Below are positions 20,605-32,443 of a stretch of DNA of 64,000 nucleotides, in pieces (the first letter of the stretch is position 1; every line of letters starts with the position of its first letter). Position numbers and translations under genes: made by a program. This DNA comes from Pomphorhynchus laevis (taxonomy: Eukaryota > Acanthocephala > Palaeacanthocephala > Echinorhynchida > Pomphorhynchidae). Under the pieces are notes generated by a model. It did no database searches and was not told the DNA's origin. It saw only the letters and a list, made by a program, of their open reading frames with translations. The DNA is taken from NCBI GenBank assembly GCA_012934845.2, contig WNNJ02000547.1:45539-109538 (forward strand), written 5' to 3'.

Positions 20605-21780
20605 TGGTGGTGTAGGTGTGTGAGGATGGGTTTGGTTGTGAGTGAGATCAAGGTTGACGAGAAAGTGATTGGATAGACCAGGATGGAAGATGGACAGTGA
20701 GGTGTAGGCAGCAAAATGATCAAGGATCGCGATGATGTCAAGTGCCCCATCAAAGATATGTGTGTGGGGCAGTTGAGATGGGTTTGTGGTTATAGTTGGA
20801 TAGAATGTTGATGAACTGAATGGAATCGGTGGACGAGATGTGGTCGAGGCGAATGCTGAATTTGCCTAGGACGAGTGAAGGGATTGAGGACAAGGAACAA
20901 TGATAAAGGAGGTCAGCGAGTTCTTGAATAAATAAGGAGGTAGGAGCAGTTGAACTGGGACTGTATACAACGGCGAGATCCAGAATGATCGGGCTTAATG
21001 AACGACAAGTGAGAAATTCAACAGAGCAAGGACTGATAGGGTAAGTGATTTTGCAAACAGACGCGAAGTTACGGGCGAATTCGACAATGCCGCCATGATT
21101 AAAGAATTTAGAAGGGAATTTGCTGAGGGGCGAGCGGATTCGACTAGTGAGCAACCGGCAGAGAGCAATAGGCGAATGGTGAGGTCGTCAGAATCGGAGT
21201 CCCAGGATTCGGTGGGTCAGAAGAGATCGATGGATTGCTTGGTTAATAGGTTGAGGCTGAGATCGGATTTATTGAGAATATATCTGGTGTTAAGGAGGCC
21301 AAGGCGGAAACCGTTTGTAGTGGTGATGGGGGCTAGTGGACAGGACACATAGGGGATATGGAGCGCCATCGATTATTTGGGCGGGTGTGGACAACTTGAA
21401 AATTTCCGTCGATACTTCGTATGGAGAGATATGTTTCGCCGTTTTGCTCGCGACGGCGTTTTTCGATGCGGGCAGATGAGAGTTGAGCGATTTCGGAAAG
21501 TGTGCGATGGAGACAATGCGAGTGGCTGAAGAGGACATGAATTTGAATCGTTGGGAGAGGACAGAAGACGCGTGAGAGCAATTGTTTAAAACAATTTCCA
21601 GGAGAGGGGGCAGAGAAGGATTAAATTGAGAAGATTTTTTAGGCGTATGAATGCGACATGAGAGATGTCTTTGAAAATAGATGGTTTATCCGCGTGAACA
21701 ATATACGGGAGGATTGATCTGAATGCGGAAACATCGTGGTCGAGACGTGCTTTTGGAGATAAGGAGGTGGAAGTAGTGAT
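20605..21780 (-). mobile_element. B4: ORF1 C-terminus and APE part of a B LINE
   Basis: Minus-strand translations give the ORF1 end (KTAKHISPYEVSTEIF in a shifted frame; LSSARIEKRRREQ, LSIRSIDGNFQVVHT) followed by the ORF2 start MALHIPYV and the APE segment with ELADLLYHCSLSSIPSLVLG. The RT and the 3' end are absent. It abuts the 3' tail of B3 within a few bases and the A2 fragment on the other side. Confidence 0.8.
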
Positions 21781-21782
21781 AC

Positions 21783-22680
21783 TACCAACTCCAAATCTCA
21801 TTAAAAAATCTTAAACTCAATTCTTCCACGATCATCTACCCCTTGTAACATAAATCCTGATGAATGCTTTTTATCTACAATCTAAGCCATCGAATTTACT
21901 TATCCTTCGACAAATTACCCTTGAATCCTCTATTCACTTTAAATACTTCCATCCCAGAGCTATTCCACCTTCTTTCCGTATCGTCTGATAAAGTGTATTC
22001 GGTTCTTCTGTCATTACCTTATAAAACCTCTCATTCGATCCAATTAACACTAATTTGCTTAAAAATATCTGCTCATCTATATCACCCTTCCTAACCGCAT
22101 TGTTCTACTTGTCTATCCGTAGCCGCACATTTCCTTCCAACCGAAAATGCGTCACAGTTCGTCGTCTCCTCAAAAAGCAATATCTCGACACCTCACTAAC
22201 ATCCTTGTACCGTCCTATCTCACTTCTCCCAGCCCACTCCAAACTCCTTGAGCGTCTTGTTCTCAAGCAAGTTACTGCATATCTATTCACCTACAACTTG
22301 TTTCCTCCCTTCCGAGCTACTTTTCGCTCTAATCACTCTACTAAATGGGCTGTCTTAAAGTATATAATGACTTACTCATTTCGCGCGATTAAAAATTATG
22401 TAGTGTCATAGTTTCTCTTGATATCTCATCTGCTTTTGGCATTGTCGATCACTCAATTCTTCTCCAATGTCTTAGTCATGATTATGGCTTCTCTTTCCCT
22501 ATTGTAGTTTGGTTTTCTTCATATCTATCAAACCGTACATTTCGCGTATGTACTAACTCTTCTTCCCATCCTTATTCCATCCCGTCCGGTGTTCCACAAG
22601 GCTCAGTATTAGGCCCTCTGCTTTTCTCTTCTTCTAGGTGATTTGTCTTTTATTTATCATACATTTAAATATGCAAAATA
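21783..22680 (+). mobile_element. A2: internal fragment of an A-family LINE
   Basis: Sequence parallels A from about 10090 to 10980: the linker after the APE domain, then the RT fingers and palm (LPPFLTALF, YRPISLLPAHSKLLERLVL, GVPQGSVLGPLLF in broken frames). Both ends are truncated. At the GVPQG box this copy keeps the normal leucine codon and proline where A and A3 share a stop, so it represents a different source copy. Confidence 0.8.
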
Positions 22681-22734
22681 GTAATAGGCCTAGAACTGCT
22701 TTTTGATGTACACCATGTATATCACTGCGTTGAG

Positions 22735-23645
22735 ATAAAATAATTATTTTACGTGGCAAATGCGAGCCAGCGCACAGATACATGACCACAAAAAAAATTC
22801 TAAATCATGTGTCGAGAAGGTGGGTACAGAGGCGGTATTTGAATGTAATAAGGAGGGAGCGCGATGGACGTCGAGAGAGCTTATTCCAGGCGAGTGGGGC
22901 GGCGACGAGGAAGGATCGGAGACCATAGTTGTTAGAGTAATTGGGAAAGTGATGTAAGAATGAATTACGGGAACACAGTGATATTGAGGTGGGACGAGTG
23001 TCGTCTAAGAAAGAGAGGTTGATGAACGATGGGGAGCCGACAGCGATGAGACGAAAAGTTACGAGAAGGCGAAGTTGTAGGCGGATGTGGATGGTCGGCC
23101 AGCAGAGTCGGGAAAGATATATGGATGTATGGTCAAAGTGACGGAGACGTAGGAGCACTCGAACGGTAGAGTTGATGAAGAGTTGTACGGATAGGATGAT
23201 GAATTTTGAGAATTGGCGAAAAGGCGGAGGCAGTAATTGATTTTAGAGAAAAGAAACGATGAAATTAGATGCACGCAGGAACGGAAGTCGATAAGGGGAC
23301 GGATATGGCGGATGTCACGGAGAATTAAGTTAGACGCGCGGACCTTATCATGGACGAAGTGTTTAAGTGGAAAGTGATTATCGAAATGGAATCCTAAGAA
23401 AGTGAGATTGTGGACTATGGGATAATTGATGAGGTAAAATATAAAAAGGGAGAAGACATGTTTCGTTGACAGGGTAGGATCCACATTATTTTGGACTTGT
23501 TTGAGTTTAGAACGAGACGAAGTTGAAAGAGACGTTTGTCGATAGAAGACAAACAGTTGGATGCAGAAATTGCGATATCGTGTATGCGATGGGCGGGTGC
23601 ATGAGTATATACGAGGATGTTATCGGCTATTGCATGACGTCAAAG
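22735..23645 (-). mobile_element. B5: diverged B-type LINE 3' part
   Basis: The minus strand encodes the RT C-terminal extension (VRASNLILRDIRHIRPLIDF, LLRLRHFDHTSIYLSRLCWPT, LSFLDDTRPTSISL) and ends in a decayed version of the family hairpin near 22760. The left end at 22735 is the element 3' end. Homology stops near 23645, where P2 sequence begins. It is broken and older than B2 or B3 judging from substitutions. Confidence 0.8.
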
Positions 23646-23647
23646 TA

Positions 23648-24793
23648 GTAAGTCAAATCAGCTAACTGAGTCTACGTATTTAATATAATTATAAAATAAA
23701 CAAAACATAATAATAATGCTAAATCAAAATTTAATAATTAAATAATAAAATAAATAATTGTTATAAGATTTTTTATAATTTATATCGTCAAAATAAAAAA
23801 ATTGAAATTGTAAATAAAAGTCATTTTTTTGAATTGACTAATAAATAACAGACATTCTATCAGAGTAAGAATTAGAGGTCATCAGGAGGAACATCTATGC
23901 TATCAGTTTTCGGCCCCTAACTCCTCTACCCGACATAGCAGCGGGGCCAAATACGTGCTAATTAAATATTTCATCTGATTAATTTGTTTATCTAGTATCT
24001 TATTTTAATACAAAGTATAAAAATTAGGTTTCCATAAAAGTTTGTCACTTAAGAGTTTAAATTTATTCTTTATATTATTGTGTTGATTTATATATTTTAC
24101 TATTTTCTGTTTGATGTTATTTTTATAGTAACCTAGTTTAAAATATGTATCTATTAAATTATTTAAATGATTTTGAAGAAAGCCAATATCGTTACATATT
24201 GTTGCAATTCTTAAAATTTCATTATTTAATGTATTATATTTTATATTATATGGTATGCATGAATGCTCATGCAAAAATATGTTTCTTGTAAATTTAAATA
24301 TGTCATCTTTACGATATAAATTAATAGTAGTTTTAATTAATGTTAATTTAATGCTCATATCAAGATATATACTTTATCATTAATATTGGTTTTATTAAGA
24401 ATGAGGCTACCTGGATAAATGTGCTCACTAATTGAATAAAAATTATTAGAATTAAATACACATATATCATCAATGTATCGAAACATATATTTCATATATT
24501 TATATTGTTTATATTTAGTTTTTACACAGTTATGAACAAATTCATATTCTATAAAGCTTAAAAACAAGTAAGCTATAATTGGGCTACTATTATCACCCAA
24601 ATGTCCCTACCTTTAAATAATTTTGATTTATTAAAATATTTAAGGATTCTATTAATTCAATTTTATTAATATATTTATATTTATTTGATGGTTTAATTTT
24701 TGTTAGATAGGCGTTATAATTATTATAACATATATATGTATATCTTTTTCCGAATATAAGATTAATTAATTTTTCTAATGCATATTTAATATC
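23648..24793 (-). mobile_element. P2a: Penelope-like element, RT core and full 3' region
   Basis: Minus-strand protein pieces match the open P2 RT: the GIP/GNSSPIIA box, YMFRYIDDICVFNS, MSIKLTLIKTTINLYRKDD and the C-terminus up to FKLLSDKLLW. The 3' region (23648-24003) aligns along its length with 61742-62107 and holds the conserved structured segment at 23869-23948. The copy is cut at 24793 within the motif A region by unrelated sequence. It is broken. Confidence 0.85.
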
Positions 24794-25068
24794 TGCTACG
24801 AGGAGCCATCACCGTGCACGAGGGCCCGTCCGATCTATGACAACAAAAGCAGACAGCATAATGTTTCATTGTGCTACCAACGTAATGTATCTTATGAAAT
24901 GTTTTGTGATGAGTGCACTGCTGTAGGTAAGAAGGTTAGCTACATAGGAGAAACACAACGTCCGGTTTCTGAACGGATCAAGGAACATTTAAGAGCAGCA
25001 CGAAACCCTGAAATAGTGATTTATATCAAATATACTAAAATGGTGTTTTATTTTATGTAAGTTTGGAT
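24794..25068 (+). pseudogene. Orphan GIY-YIG nuclease fragment
   Basis: On the plus strand an open segment reads CYQRNVSYEMFCDEC, then KKVSYIGETQRPVSERIKEHLRAARN, the GIY-YIG core with the conserved tyrosine, glycine, arginine and glutamate/histidine region of PLE nucleases. It lies between P2a and P2b in the opposite orientation, and its sequence is much richer in GC than P2. It may come from a PLE related to P1 or from an N-terminal GIY-YIG type; this cannot be settled from one fragment. A stop closes it at 25060. Confidence 0.65.
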
Positions 25069-25071
25069 TTC

Positions 25072-25098
25072 AATATAGGTAAAGAATATACCTATATT
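25072..25098. repeat. Perfect 10-bp fold-back palindrome
   Basis: AATATAGGTA (25072-25081) pairs with TACCTATATT (25089-25098). It sits in the junction between the GIY-YIG fragment and P2b. Confidence 0.7.
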
Positions 25099-25141
25099 AG
25101 AGGTATAAGTATAGAATATAATATAGGCATAATTTAATACT

Positions 25142-26030
25142 TTTTTAATATAATACAGTTATGAACAAATTCATATTCTATAAAGCTTAATAATAAGTCG
25201 GCTATAATTGGGCTACTATTACCTCTAATTGGAACATAATTTATTTGTCTAAATATAGATGTCCCTACCTTTGAATAATTTTAATTTATTAAAATATTTA
25301 AGAATTCCAATAATTCAATTTAATTTATATATTTATATTTATTTGATGGTTTAATTTTTGTTAGATATGCATTATAGTTATTGTAACATATATATGTATA
25401 TCTTATTCCAAATATAAGATTAATAAATTTTACTAACGCTTCTTTAATATCTACTAAATCTAGATTTGTATAAAGCGTACTAAAATCGTACGTATTTATA
25501 TTCTGAAAATTTATTCCTTTTGTGTGTTCTAAAAATTCTTTTGTAGAATTAATACTGAAATAGTGTTTTATACCAGTATTAATTTCGACATTAATACTGG
25601 TATAACCACAGAAAGTGGTTTTAATGTACATTAAAACGCACTACATATGAACCTAGGTTTTATTGGATTTTTATGTAATTTTGGATTCCAATATAATATA
25701 GGTATAGTTTTATTACCTGATTCAATAACAGTGACCAATTTAATTGTTTCTAAATTTAAATAACTACATTCATATGTTGTGTTTATATTTAAATCATTAT
25801 AATTAATTTCTTTCATCAGTATATCATAATAAAGCTTTTTGCATATGAAGACAAAGTTATTACTAGCTTTATCAATAGTTGTTATTATATAGTTATCCTT
25901 TAATTTAGTAAGTTCTTTATACATATCTTTATTAATTTTATCTTTTCTTTTATAATTGTTTGTTATTTTCATTTTATTTTTAATTTTATCAAATATATTT
26001 TATGTATTTATATTTTTTATATTTTAAGTA
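25142..26030 (-). mobile_element. P2b: Penelope-like element fragment
   Basis: Minus-strand translation gives MKITNNYKRKDKINKDMYKELTK in part, then TIPILYWNPKLHKNPIKPRF (a fingers signature of this PLE group), YDFSTLYTNLDLVDIKEALV and FLSFIEYEF. A 16-bp perfect palindrome at 25568-25605 replaces part of the normal sequence. Both ends are truncated against neighbouring P2 pieces. The copy is broken. Confidence 0.8.
25568..25605. repeat. 16-bp fold-back palindrome inside P2b
   Basis: TTATACCAGTATTAAT (25568-25583) and its exact reverse complement (25590-25605) flank six bases. The intact P2 copy at 60790-60830 has only one of the two arms, so the other was added here. Confidence 0.85.
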
Positions 26031-28555
26031 TTTTATTCATATAGACAGAAAGTGGTTTTTAATCCACAGGAAGTGGATTATAAAGCACTACATATGGACC
26101 TAAGTTTTGTTGGATTTTTATGTAATTTTGGATTCCAATATAATATAGGTGTTTTATTATCTGATTCAACCTTTATACTCTTTTTATCCATTATTGAACA
26201 GTGACTTGTAATAATTGTTTCTAAACTCAACTCACTACGTTCATATGTTGTGTTTATATTTAAATCATTATAATTAACTTCTTTTATAGTATATCATAAT
26301 AAAGCGTTTTGTATATAAAGACAAGGTTATTACTAGCTTTATCAATAGTTGTTATTATATAGTTGTGCTTTAATTTAGTAAGTTCTGTATACATATCTTT
26401 ATTAATTTGATCTTTCATTTTATAATTGTTTGTTATTTTCATGTTCTCTCTAATTTTATCTAATATATAAGTTTTCCAAATGTTTATCTTTGATGTATAT
26501 AAGCTTTTACTATTTATCAACTTATCAAAGTAATCATTTAGGTTATTATATAACCTTAATCAGCAGGAGCGCAGTCCTTTAGGTTGTGAAGAAGAAAATC
26601 CCGGGGATCCTGGACTTCGTGGAAATGTTCTACGATTACCCAAGCACACTTCTCTTCGAGGACAATGTGATTGATTCAAAAGATGAAGTACAACAAAGGG
26701 AACCTCTCGGTCCTCTTCTGTTCTCACTTACCATCAACAGTCTGACCTACAGCCTTTTGTCACCATTAGCTGTTTGGTATCTGGATAACTGCTGCATAGG
26801 GGGAGAAGTTTCCACTCTAATCAATGATATCGAACACATTCGAACTCAAGGAGCAAAAATTGGATTGTTCTTACGGCCAGACAAATGCCAAGTGATTTCT
26901 AAAAGCGGTACCTATATTCAACCTCTACTTGATATAACGCCAAACGTAAAAGTCTGTGATGTGTCATCCGCAGACTTGCTAGGCGCTCCGCTTTGCGCCG
27001 GATTTCACCTCGATATGTTCTTGGAATCGGCTATCACACAACTTCAGCAGGTGAGCCGAAAGCTCTCAAAACTTGCGAAGCACGACGCCTTCTTTATACT
27101 TCGACATTGTTTGACGCTGCCAAAGATCAACTTCCTTTTACGCTGCGCACCGTGTTATACAAGCGGCCTCGTGAAAGCCTTCGACGAGGAAGATCGCAGT
27201 TCCCTGGAGGAAATCCTTAACCTCAGGCTCTCTGACATAGCCTGGCGTCAAGCCTCGCTACCTGTTAAGATGAGTGGACTGGGTGTTATGCGTGCGGAAG
27301 ATTATCTATACCGGCATTTTGTTCATCTGTTTCGCGCACAAAGGACTTAACTGCGCTATTAATCCCAGAGCATTTGGCAAATCGCTCAGGCACTAGTGAC
27401 CTTAACTACCGAATGGCGTCAGAGAGTTGGACCACTAAATTCGACCGGACTGTTCCAACGGATACAACCTTGCAAAAACGTTGGACAGCCCCATTGTTTG
27501 AGAAGGAATTCCAACATCTGACAGCTTCATGCGCCTTTCCCAAAGATCGGGCCTGCTTGCTAGCCGCGTCTACCATATGGTCTAGCGCATTCCTTAATGC
27601 CTTACCGATAGCTTCGATGGGAAAAACTAGACGACAGTTCAATATGTCTTGCATCAGCCCTCCGCATCTGTATTCTCAATTCGGTTTCATTTAAGTGTGA
27701 GTGCGGCGTCGTATCAAACACCTCTGGTATTCACGGGCTAGACTGCCCCAGAGTAATTTCCCGGCACAATCGGCACAGTGCTGTAAACACACTTATTCGT
27801 TGCGCCATTGTCACAGCCGGTGTCCCGTCCCGCCTTGAACCAATCGGGCTCTGCAGAAACGACGGAAAAGACCGGACGGTACTTCACTAGTCCCATGAGA
27901 AAAGACACGTCTGCTAGTATGGGACTTCACGTGTCCCAACATTCTTGCTGCCAGTCATTTACCTTGTGCGGTCTCTGGGGCCGGGGTGGTTGCTAGATTG
28001 GCAGAGGATCGAAAGAAGGCCAAATATACATGTATTGATGAATCGCAATATAAATTTGTGCCGTTGGCGATCGACACAATTGGTGCTGCCGGGCCGATAA
28101 TTTCGAATTTTTTGACAAAACTGGGCAATATGTTGGTGATGGCAACAGATGATCGAAGAGCTGCCAATTTCCTTTTGCAGCGTTCAAGCTGTGCAGTGCA
28201 GCGGGGAAATGCAGCGTGCCTGTTAGAGGTCGCTCGAGACGGAAACCTTCCTACTTAACGATACTGAAATATCATAAACTATACAATTTTTTTCTGTAAC
28301 TTTTATATAACGAATTGTAAATTTTATTTTTGTCGTTATTATTTAATCTATATTTATACCCTTTTGATAGCATTTTCATTAATTCATTGTTTTTAATTAA
28401 TTCTGGATTATAAGTGCATATATGTTCATTTATTTTATCAAAACTAAGACTTTTACAATTGCATTCTGTTTCCATTATGTTTATAATATTATCGTTACAT
28501 ATTGATTTTAATTCTTTATTATAATTACAAATTTTTTGTCTTTATAGTAGTAATA
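26031..28555 (-). mobile_element. P2c: Penelope-like element N-terminal half, split by E2
   Basis: The two pieces (28312-28555 and 26031-26560) read continuously when the E2 insertion is ignored: METECNCKSLSFDKINEH, KGYKYRLNNNDKNKIYNS at the right, then LNDYFDKLINSKSLYTSKI and TIDKASNNLVF at the left, ending at SVYMNKIL. It lacks the RT palm. It follows P2d and precedes P2b in the same orientation. The copy is broken. Confidence 0.8.
26561..28311 (+). mobile_element. E2: RT-RLE retroelement inserted into P2c
   Basis: A 5'-truncated LINE of the RLE type. The 9-bp TTATATAAC lies at both ends (about 26552-26560 and 28303-28311), and P2c continues on each side, so the insertion limits are well defined. 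From 26586 the protein has QQREPLGPLLFSL (motif B), WYLDNC at the catalytic box (second Asp replaced by Asn), LLGAPLCAGFHLD and LPVKMSGLGVMR. Later a C-x-C-x9-H-x3-C knuckle near 27690, RHNRHSAVN, SRLEPIGL, then ARLAEDRKKAKY and VPLAIDTIGAAGP of the endonuclease up to 28258. Stops and shifts between 27350 and 27990 mark it as dead. Confidence 0.85.
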
Positions 28556-29410
28556 GTTTATACTTTATTTCAATTACCTTGCAATATTTTTTAAAGTGTG
28601 CTTTAATTACTTTAAGTATTTTATTCATATAGACAGAAAGTGGTTTTAATGTACATTTAAACGCACTACATATGAACCTAGGTTTTATTGGATTTTTATG
28701 TAATTTTGGATTTCAATATAATATAGGTATAGTTTTATTATCTAATTCAACCTTTATACCCTTTTTATCCATTATAGAACAGTGACTTGTAATAATTGTT
28801 TCTAAACTCAACTCACTACGTTCATATGCTGGATTTACATTTAAATCATTAGAATTAACCTCTTTCACTAGTATATTCATTATAAAGCTTTTTGCATATG
28901 AAGACAAAGTTATTACTAGCTTTATCAACAGTTGTTATTATATAGTTATTCTTTAATTTAGTAAGTTCTTTATACATATCTTTATTAATTTTATCTTTCC
29001 TTTTGTAATTGTTTGTTATTTTCATTTTATTTTTAATTTTATCAAATATATAATCTTTCCAAATTTTTATCTTAGATATATTCGAGCTTTCACTATTAAT
29101 CAGCTTACTAAAGTAATCATTTAAGTTATTATATAACGAACTGTATATTTTATATTTTGTCGTTGTTGTTATTTAATCTATATTTATACCCTTTCGATAG
29201 CAGCTTTCTTAATTCTCAATTTTCAATTATTTCTAGATTATGGGTACATATATGTTCATTTATTTTATCAAAACTAAGACTTTTACAATTGCATTCTGTT
29301 TCCATTATGTTTCTAATATTATCGTTACATATTGATTTTAATTCTTGTTTATAATTACAAATTTTTCGTCCTAATTGCGGTAACAACTTATACCTTATTT
29401 CAGGAATATA
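28556..29410 (-). mobile_element. P2d: Penelope-like element N-terminal half
   Basis: The same N-terminal region as P2c, starting upstream of METECNCKSLSFDKINEH and running through TIDKASNNLVF-like, SELSLETIITSHCSIMDKK and NKTIPILY to MNKILK and KKYCKVIE. It stops at the same part of the protein where P2c begins again, giving a head-to-tail row of partial copies. The copy is broken. Confidence 0.8.
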
Positions 29411-29414
29411 TTTA

Positions 29415-29441
29415 CTTAAATCTGATTCTATCAGATTTAAG
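29415..29441. repeat. Perfect 12-bp fold-back palindrome
   Basis: CTTAAATCTGAT (29415-29426) and its reverse complement (29430-29441) flank three bases. It occupies the junction between P2d and B6. Confidence 0.8.
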
Positions 29442-29469
29442 TTATCTTATATGATCTTTAAGAGAAAAG

Positions 29470-32150
29470 AGAGAGAAAATGTCGAGAGAGATGAGAACAC
29501 TATATAGAACCTTGTCACGAGAAATAAGTAGGTTTTGTAAACTTTTATGCAGACGATTTATGTGTTGTGATTAGAGCGGAAAGCGGATTGGAAAGGAGGG
29601 TACAGATTGGATGAAGAAAGATAGACGTGGATATGCACTAAGATAAGGCAGAGATAAGAAAGACTGGGGAGGAGTGAAATTGGGCGATTGCTAGAAGGAA
29701 GTGATGGGTCGAACGATTGTTTCTTAAGGAGGGGACGAACGATTACGGATTTTCAGTATGAAGGAAATATACGACTGCGGATGGACGAGTTAAACAAGGT
29801 GGTGAGGGAAGGGGATATCGATGAGCATATGGATTTAAGTATGTGGGTAAGCAGGGTATCGGCAGGTGAGGTTTTGCTGGGCAAGGACATTATGACAGAT
29901 GAGACTTCGGTAGGTGAGATAGGGAGAAGATGAAAGAGTTTCGGAAGGATGAGACGAGGCGGGTAGCAGTTAGATCGAATGGATACGGGTTGTGAGAGAG
30001 CAACGTGGATACTTTGGTCTGAAGAAATGACGAATAATCATGGGAATTGATGTTGTAAGACGAAGAGGAGCGAGACAGGATTGAGTTAAAATTATGACAG
30101 AGAGATTTTGAGTTTAATGATGTGTTGATTTTATGCTGTCAGAAGGAGTTGCATTTGGTACGTTGTAGGTGGTTAGCCCGGCGAAGAGCAAGATAGGAAT
30201 CACGGAGTGAGCGAGTGGATATCACGTAAGAGAGAGCGTTTATAGACTCGAAAAGCATGGCGGAGTCGACGCTTTGAGAGTAGTCATTGAATGTCTAGGC
30301 ATGGGACATGGTGCAAGCGACGGTGAGGGTAAGGCTTGAAGGCAAGATAAGATCGCGAGTGGATGTGACTTCAGAGTTTAAAAGAAAGGCGATACCGTGA
30401 TGAGATGAATATGTTATTGTGGGATAGGATAGAGACGATTTGAATAAGGCAGAGCGGAGAAAGGACAGGTCAAGATTTCTCCAATGGCGACGTAGGATGG
30501 AATGTGTGTTAAGCGGGGAGTGGTTCGAAATAAGATCGAGAGTGACGAGAAAGTGATCGGACAGATCAGGATCGGAGATTGACAGTAAATTGTGGGCAGT
30601 AAAACGGTCGGGGACAGCGATGATATCGAGTGCCCCGTCAAGTATATGTGTGGGGGCAGTGGAGATGGGTTTGTAGTTATAGTTGGATAGACTGTTGATG
30701 AACTGGATGGAATCAGTGGAAGAGATGTGGTCGAGGCGGATGCTGAATTCGCCTAGAACGAGTGAAGGGATTGAGGACAAAGAACAGTGGGACAGAAGGT
30801 CAGCGAGTTTGGTAAAAAATAAGGAGGTAGGAGCAGATGAACCAGGACGGTATACAATGGCGAGATCCAGAATGATCGGTCTAAAAGAACGACAAGTGAG
30901 AAATTCAAAAGAGCAAGGACTGGAAGGGGGAGTGATTTTGCAAAGAGACGCGGGGTGACGGGCGAATGCGACAACGCCGCTATGATTAGAAAATTTAGAA
31001 GGGGATGAGCTTAATGGGCGAGCTGATTCAACTAGTGAGCAACCGGCATAGATCATACAGCGAATGAAGAGGTCGTCGGAATCTGAGTGCTAGGATTCGT
31101 TGAGTCAGAAGAGATCTATGGATTGGTTGGTGAATATGTTGAGGATAAGATCCGATTGATTGATAATAGTTCTAGTGTTGAAGAGGCCGAGGCGCGGAAA
31201 CCGTGTGTAGTGGTAAAAGGGTCTAATGAATATGACACATAGGGGATATGGACCGCCATTGAATTTTGGAACGGGTGTGGACAACTTGAAAATTTCCGTC
31301 TAAGTTCCGGATGGAGAGAGATGTTTCGCCGTTTTCCCCCGCGACGGCGTTTTTCGATGCGGGCAGATGATAGTTGAGCGATTTCAGAAAGGGGTGCGAT
31401 CATGGAAAATTCGTTTGGTTGAAGATGACATGAGTTAAAATCGTTGAAAGAGACAGATGACGTGTGAGAGTGATGCTTGAAAACAATTTCCTAGAGAGGG
31501 GCAGAGAAGGAGTAGATTGAAAAGATTTTTTAGGCGGATGAATGCGACAGGAAAGATGTCCTTGAAAAAATTGTTTATCCGCAGGAATAAAAGACGAGAG
31601 GATGGATCTGAATGCGGAAACATCGTGGTCAAGACGTGCTTGTGGAGATAAGGAGGTGAACGGAGTGATATTGGTGACGATGACGCAACGATCGCAAGAT
31701 CGTTACGTCATCGATCTTGCGATGAGGATATCGATACTATCCGATGAGGATAGATGGTACTATCCTCATCTAGTATCTCCCAATATCTCTAGATCTGGCG
31801 ATCTAGTGATATTGGGAGTTGAGGATATGATGGGCTGGATTTGACAGCGGGAGACAAAGAGGATATGGATAATATATAGGGTTGGATGCGATGTGAGGAA
31901 AGGTTATGAGTGAAAGAATCGTGGAGATTGGTGGAGATGATTTTGATTGATAAATGTAGGTTATTGAGAAACGAGACAGGATGAACGGGACGGGCAATGT
32001 CGGGTAGTGAAGATGACATGAGATGAGAAGTGTATATAGTGACAGCATCATTGGGTGGAGAACGGACAATGGGAACGACGGGGGTAGTTTGTGATAGCGT
32101 GTTGGTCGTTGATATATGCTTATGTGATAGGTTGCAGATTAGTTTGTTGG
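29470..32150 (-). mobile_element. B6: L2-like LINE, ORF1 to mid RT
   Basis: Minus-strand reading starts in ORF1 near 32150 (including a FLNNLHLSIKIIS unit related to the A ORF1 repeat), passes the ORF1 C-terminus and ORF2 start, then APE: 253 open codons ending at 30295 with SNHSGVVAFARHPAS, VYRPGSSAPTS, LVLGEFSIRLDH and LSDHFLVTLD. RT fragments continue to 29470, where the copy ends in the palm. The 3' end is absent. The GDFN motif is GEFS here. Many breaks exist. A palindrome-rich insertion lies at 31678-31818 inside ORF1. Confidence 0.8.
31678..31818. repeat. Cluster of nested fold-back palindromes within B6 ORF1
   Basis: Successive palindromes: 31678-31693 with 31698-31713 (one mismatch, 4-base loop); 31691-31702 with 31712-31723; 31743-31753 with 31760-31770; and 31777-31787 with 31808-31818 enclosing CTAGATC/GATCTAG. 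The B7 copy has about 65 unrelated bases at the same place, so this block replaced normal element sequence. Confidence 0.85.
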
Positions 32151-32158
32151 CACGAAAT

Positions 32159-32356
32159 CTAAAACTTGACCAACACATGATCGCTTGAACTAATTAGAGG
32201 CTTTTTGTCAAGTAAAGAAATATCATAATCAAGTTTAGTAAACAGCCGGTCAATCATCGATGATGATTCTGAGGAAAGATGAATATCAAAATTGACATTT
32301 TGAAGCAAAAAATCAAATTTGTCGATTACAAGCGATATACCGCAATATTTGGCCAA
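32159..32356 (-). pseudogene. APE endonuclease C-terminal fragment of another LINE
   Basis: The translation ends SSSMIDRLFTKLDYDIS then LISSSDHVLVKF, the pattern of a LINE APE domain end (a D-rich motif followed by SDH). The family is not A, B or C by direct comparison. It is a small remnant between B6 and A3. Confidence 0.5.
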
Positions 32357-32443
32357 GTTTCAGTAATTGCAAAAATCAACATATTGCTGTGAGACAAATA
32401 ACAACTAAACTCATCGAACTTCGAGACTAAACTCATCAAACTT

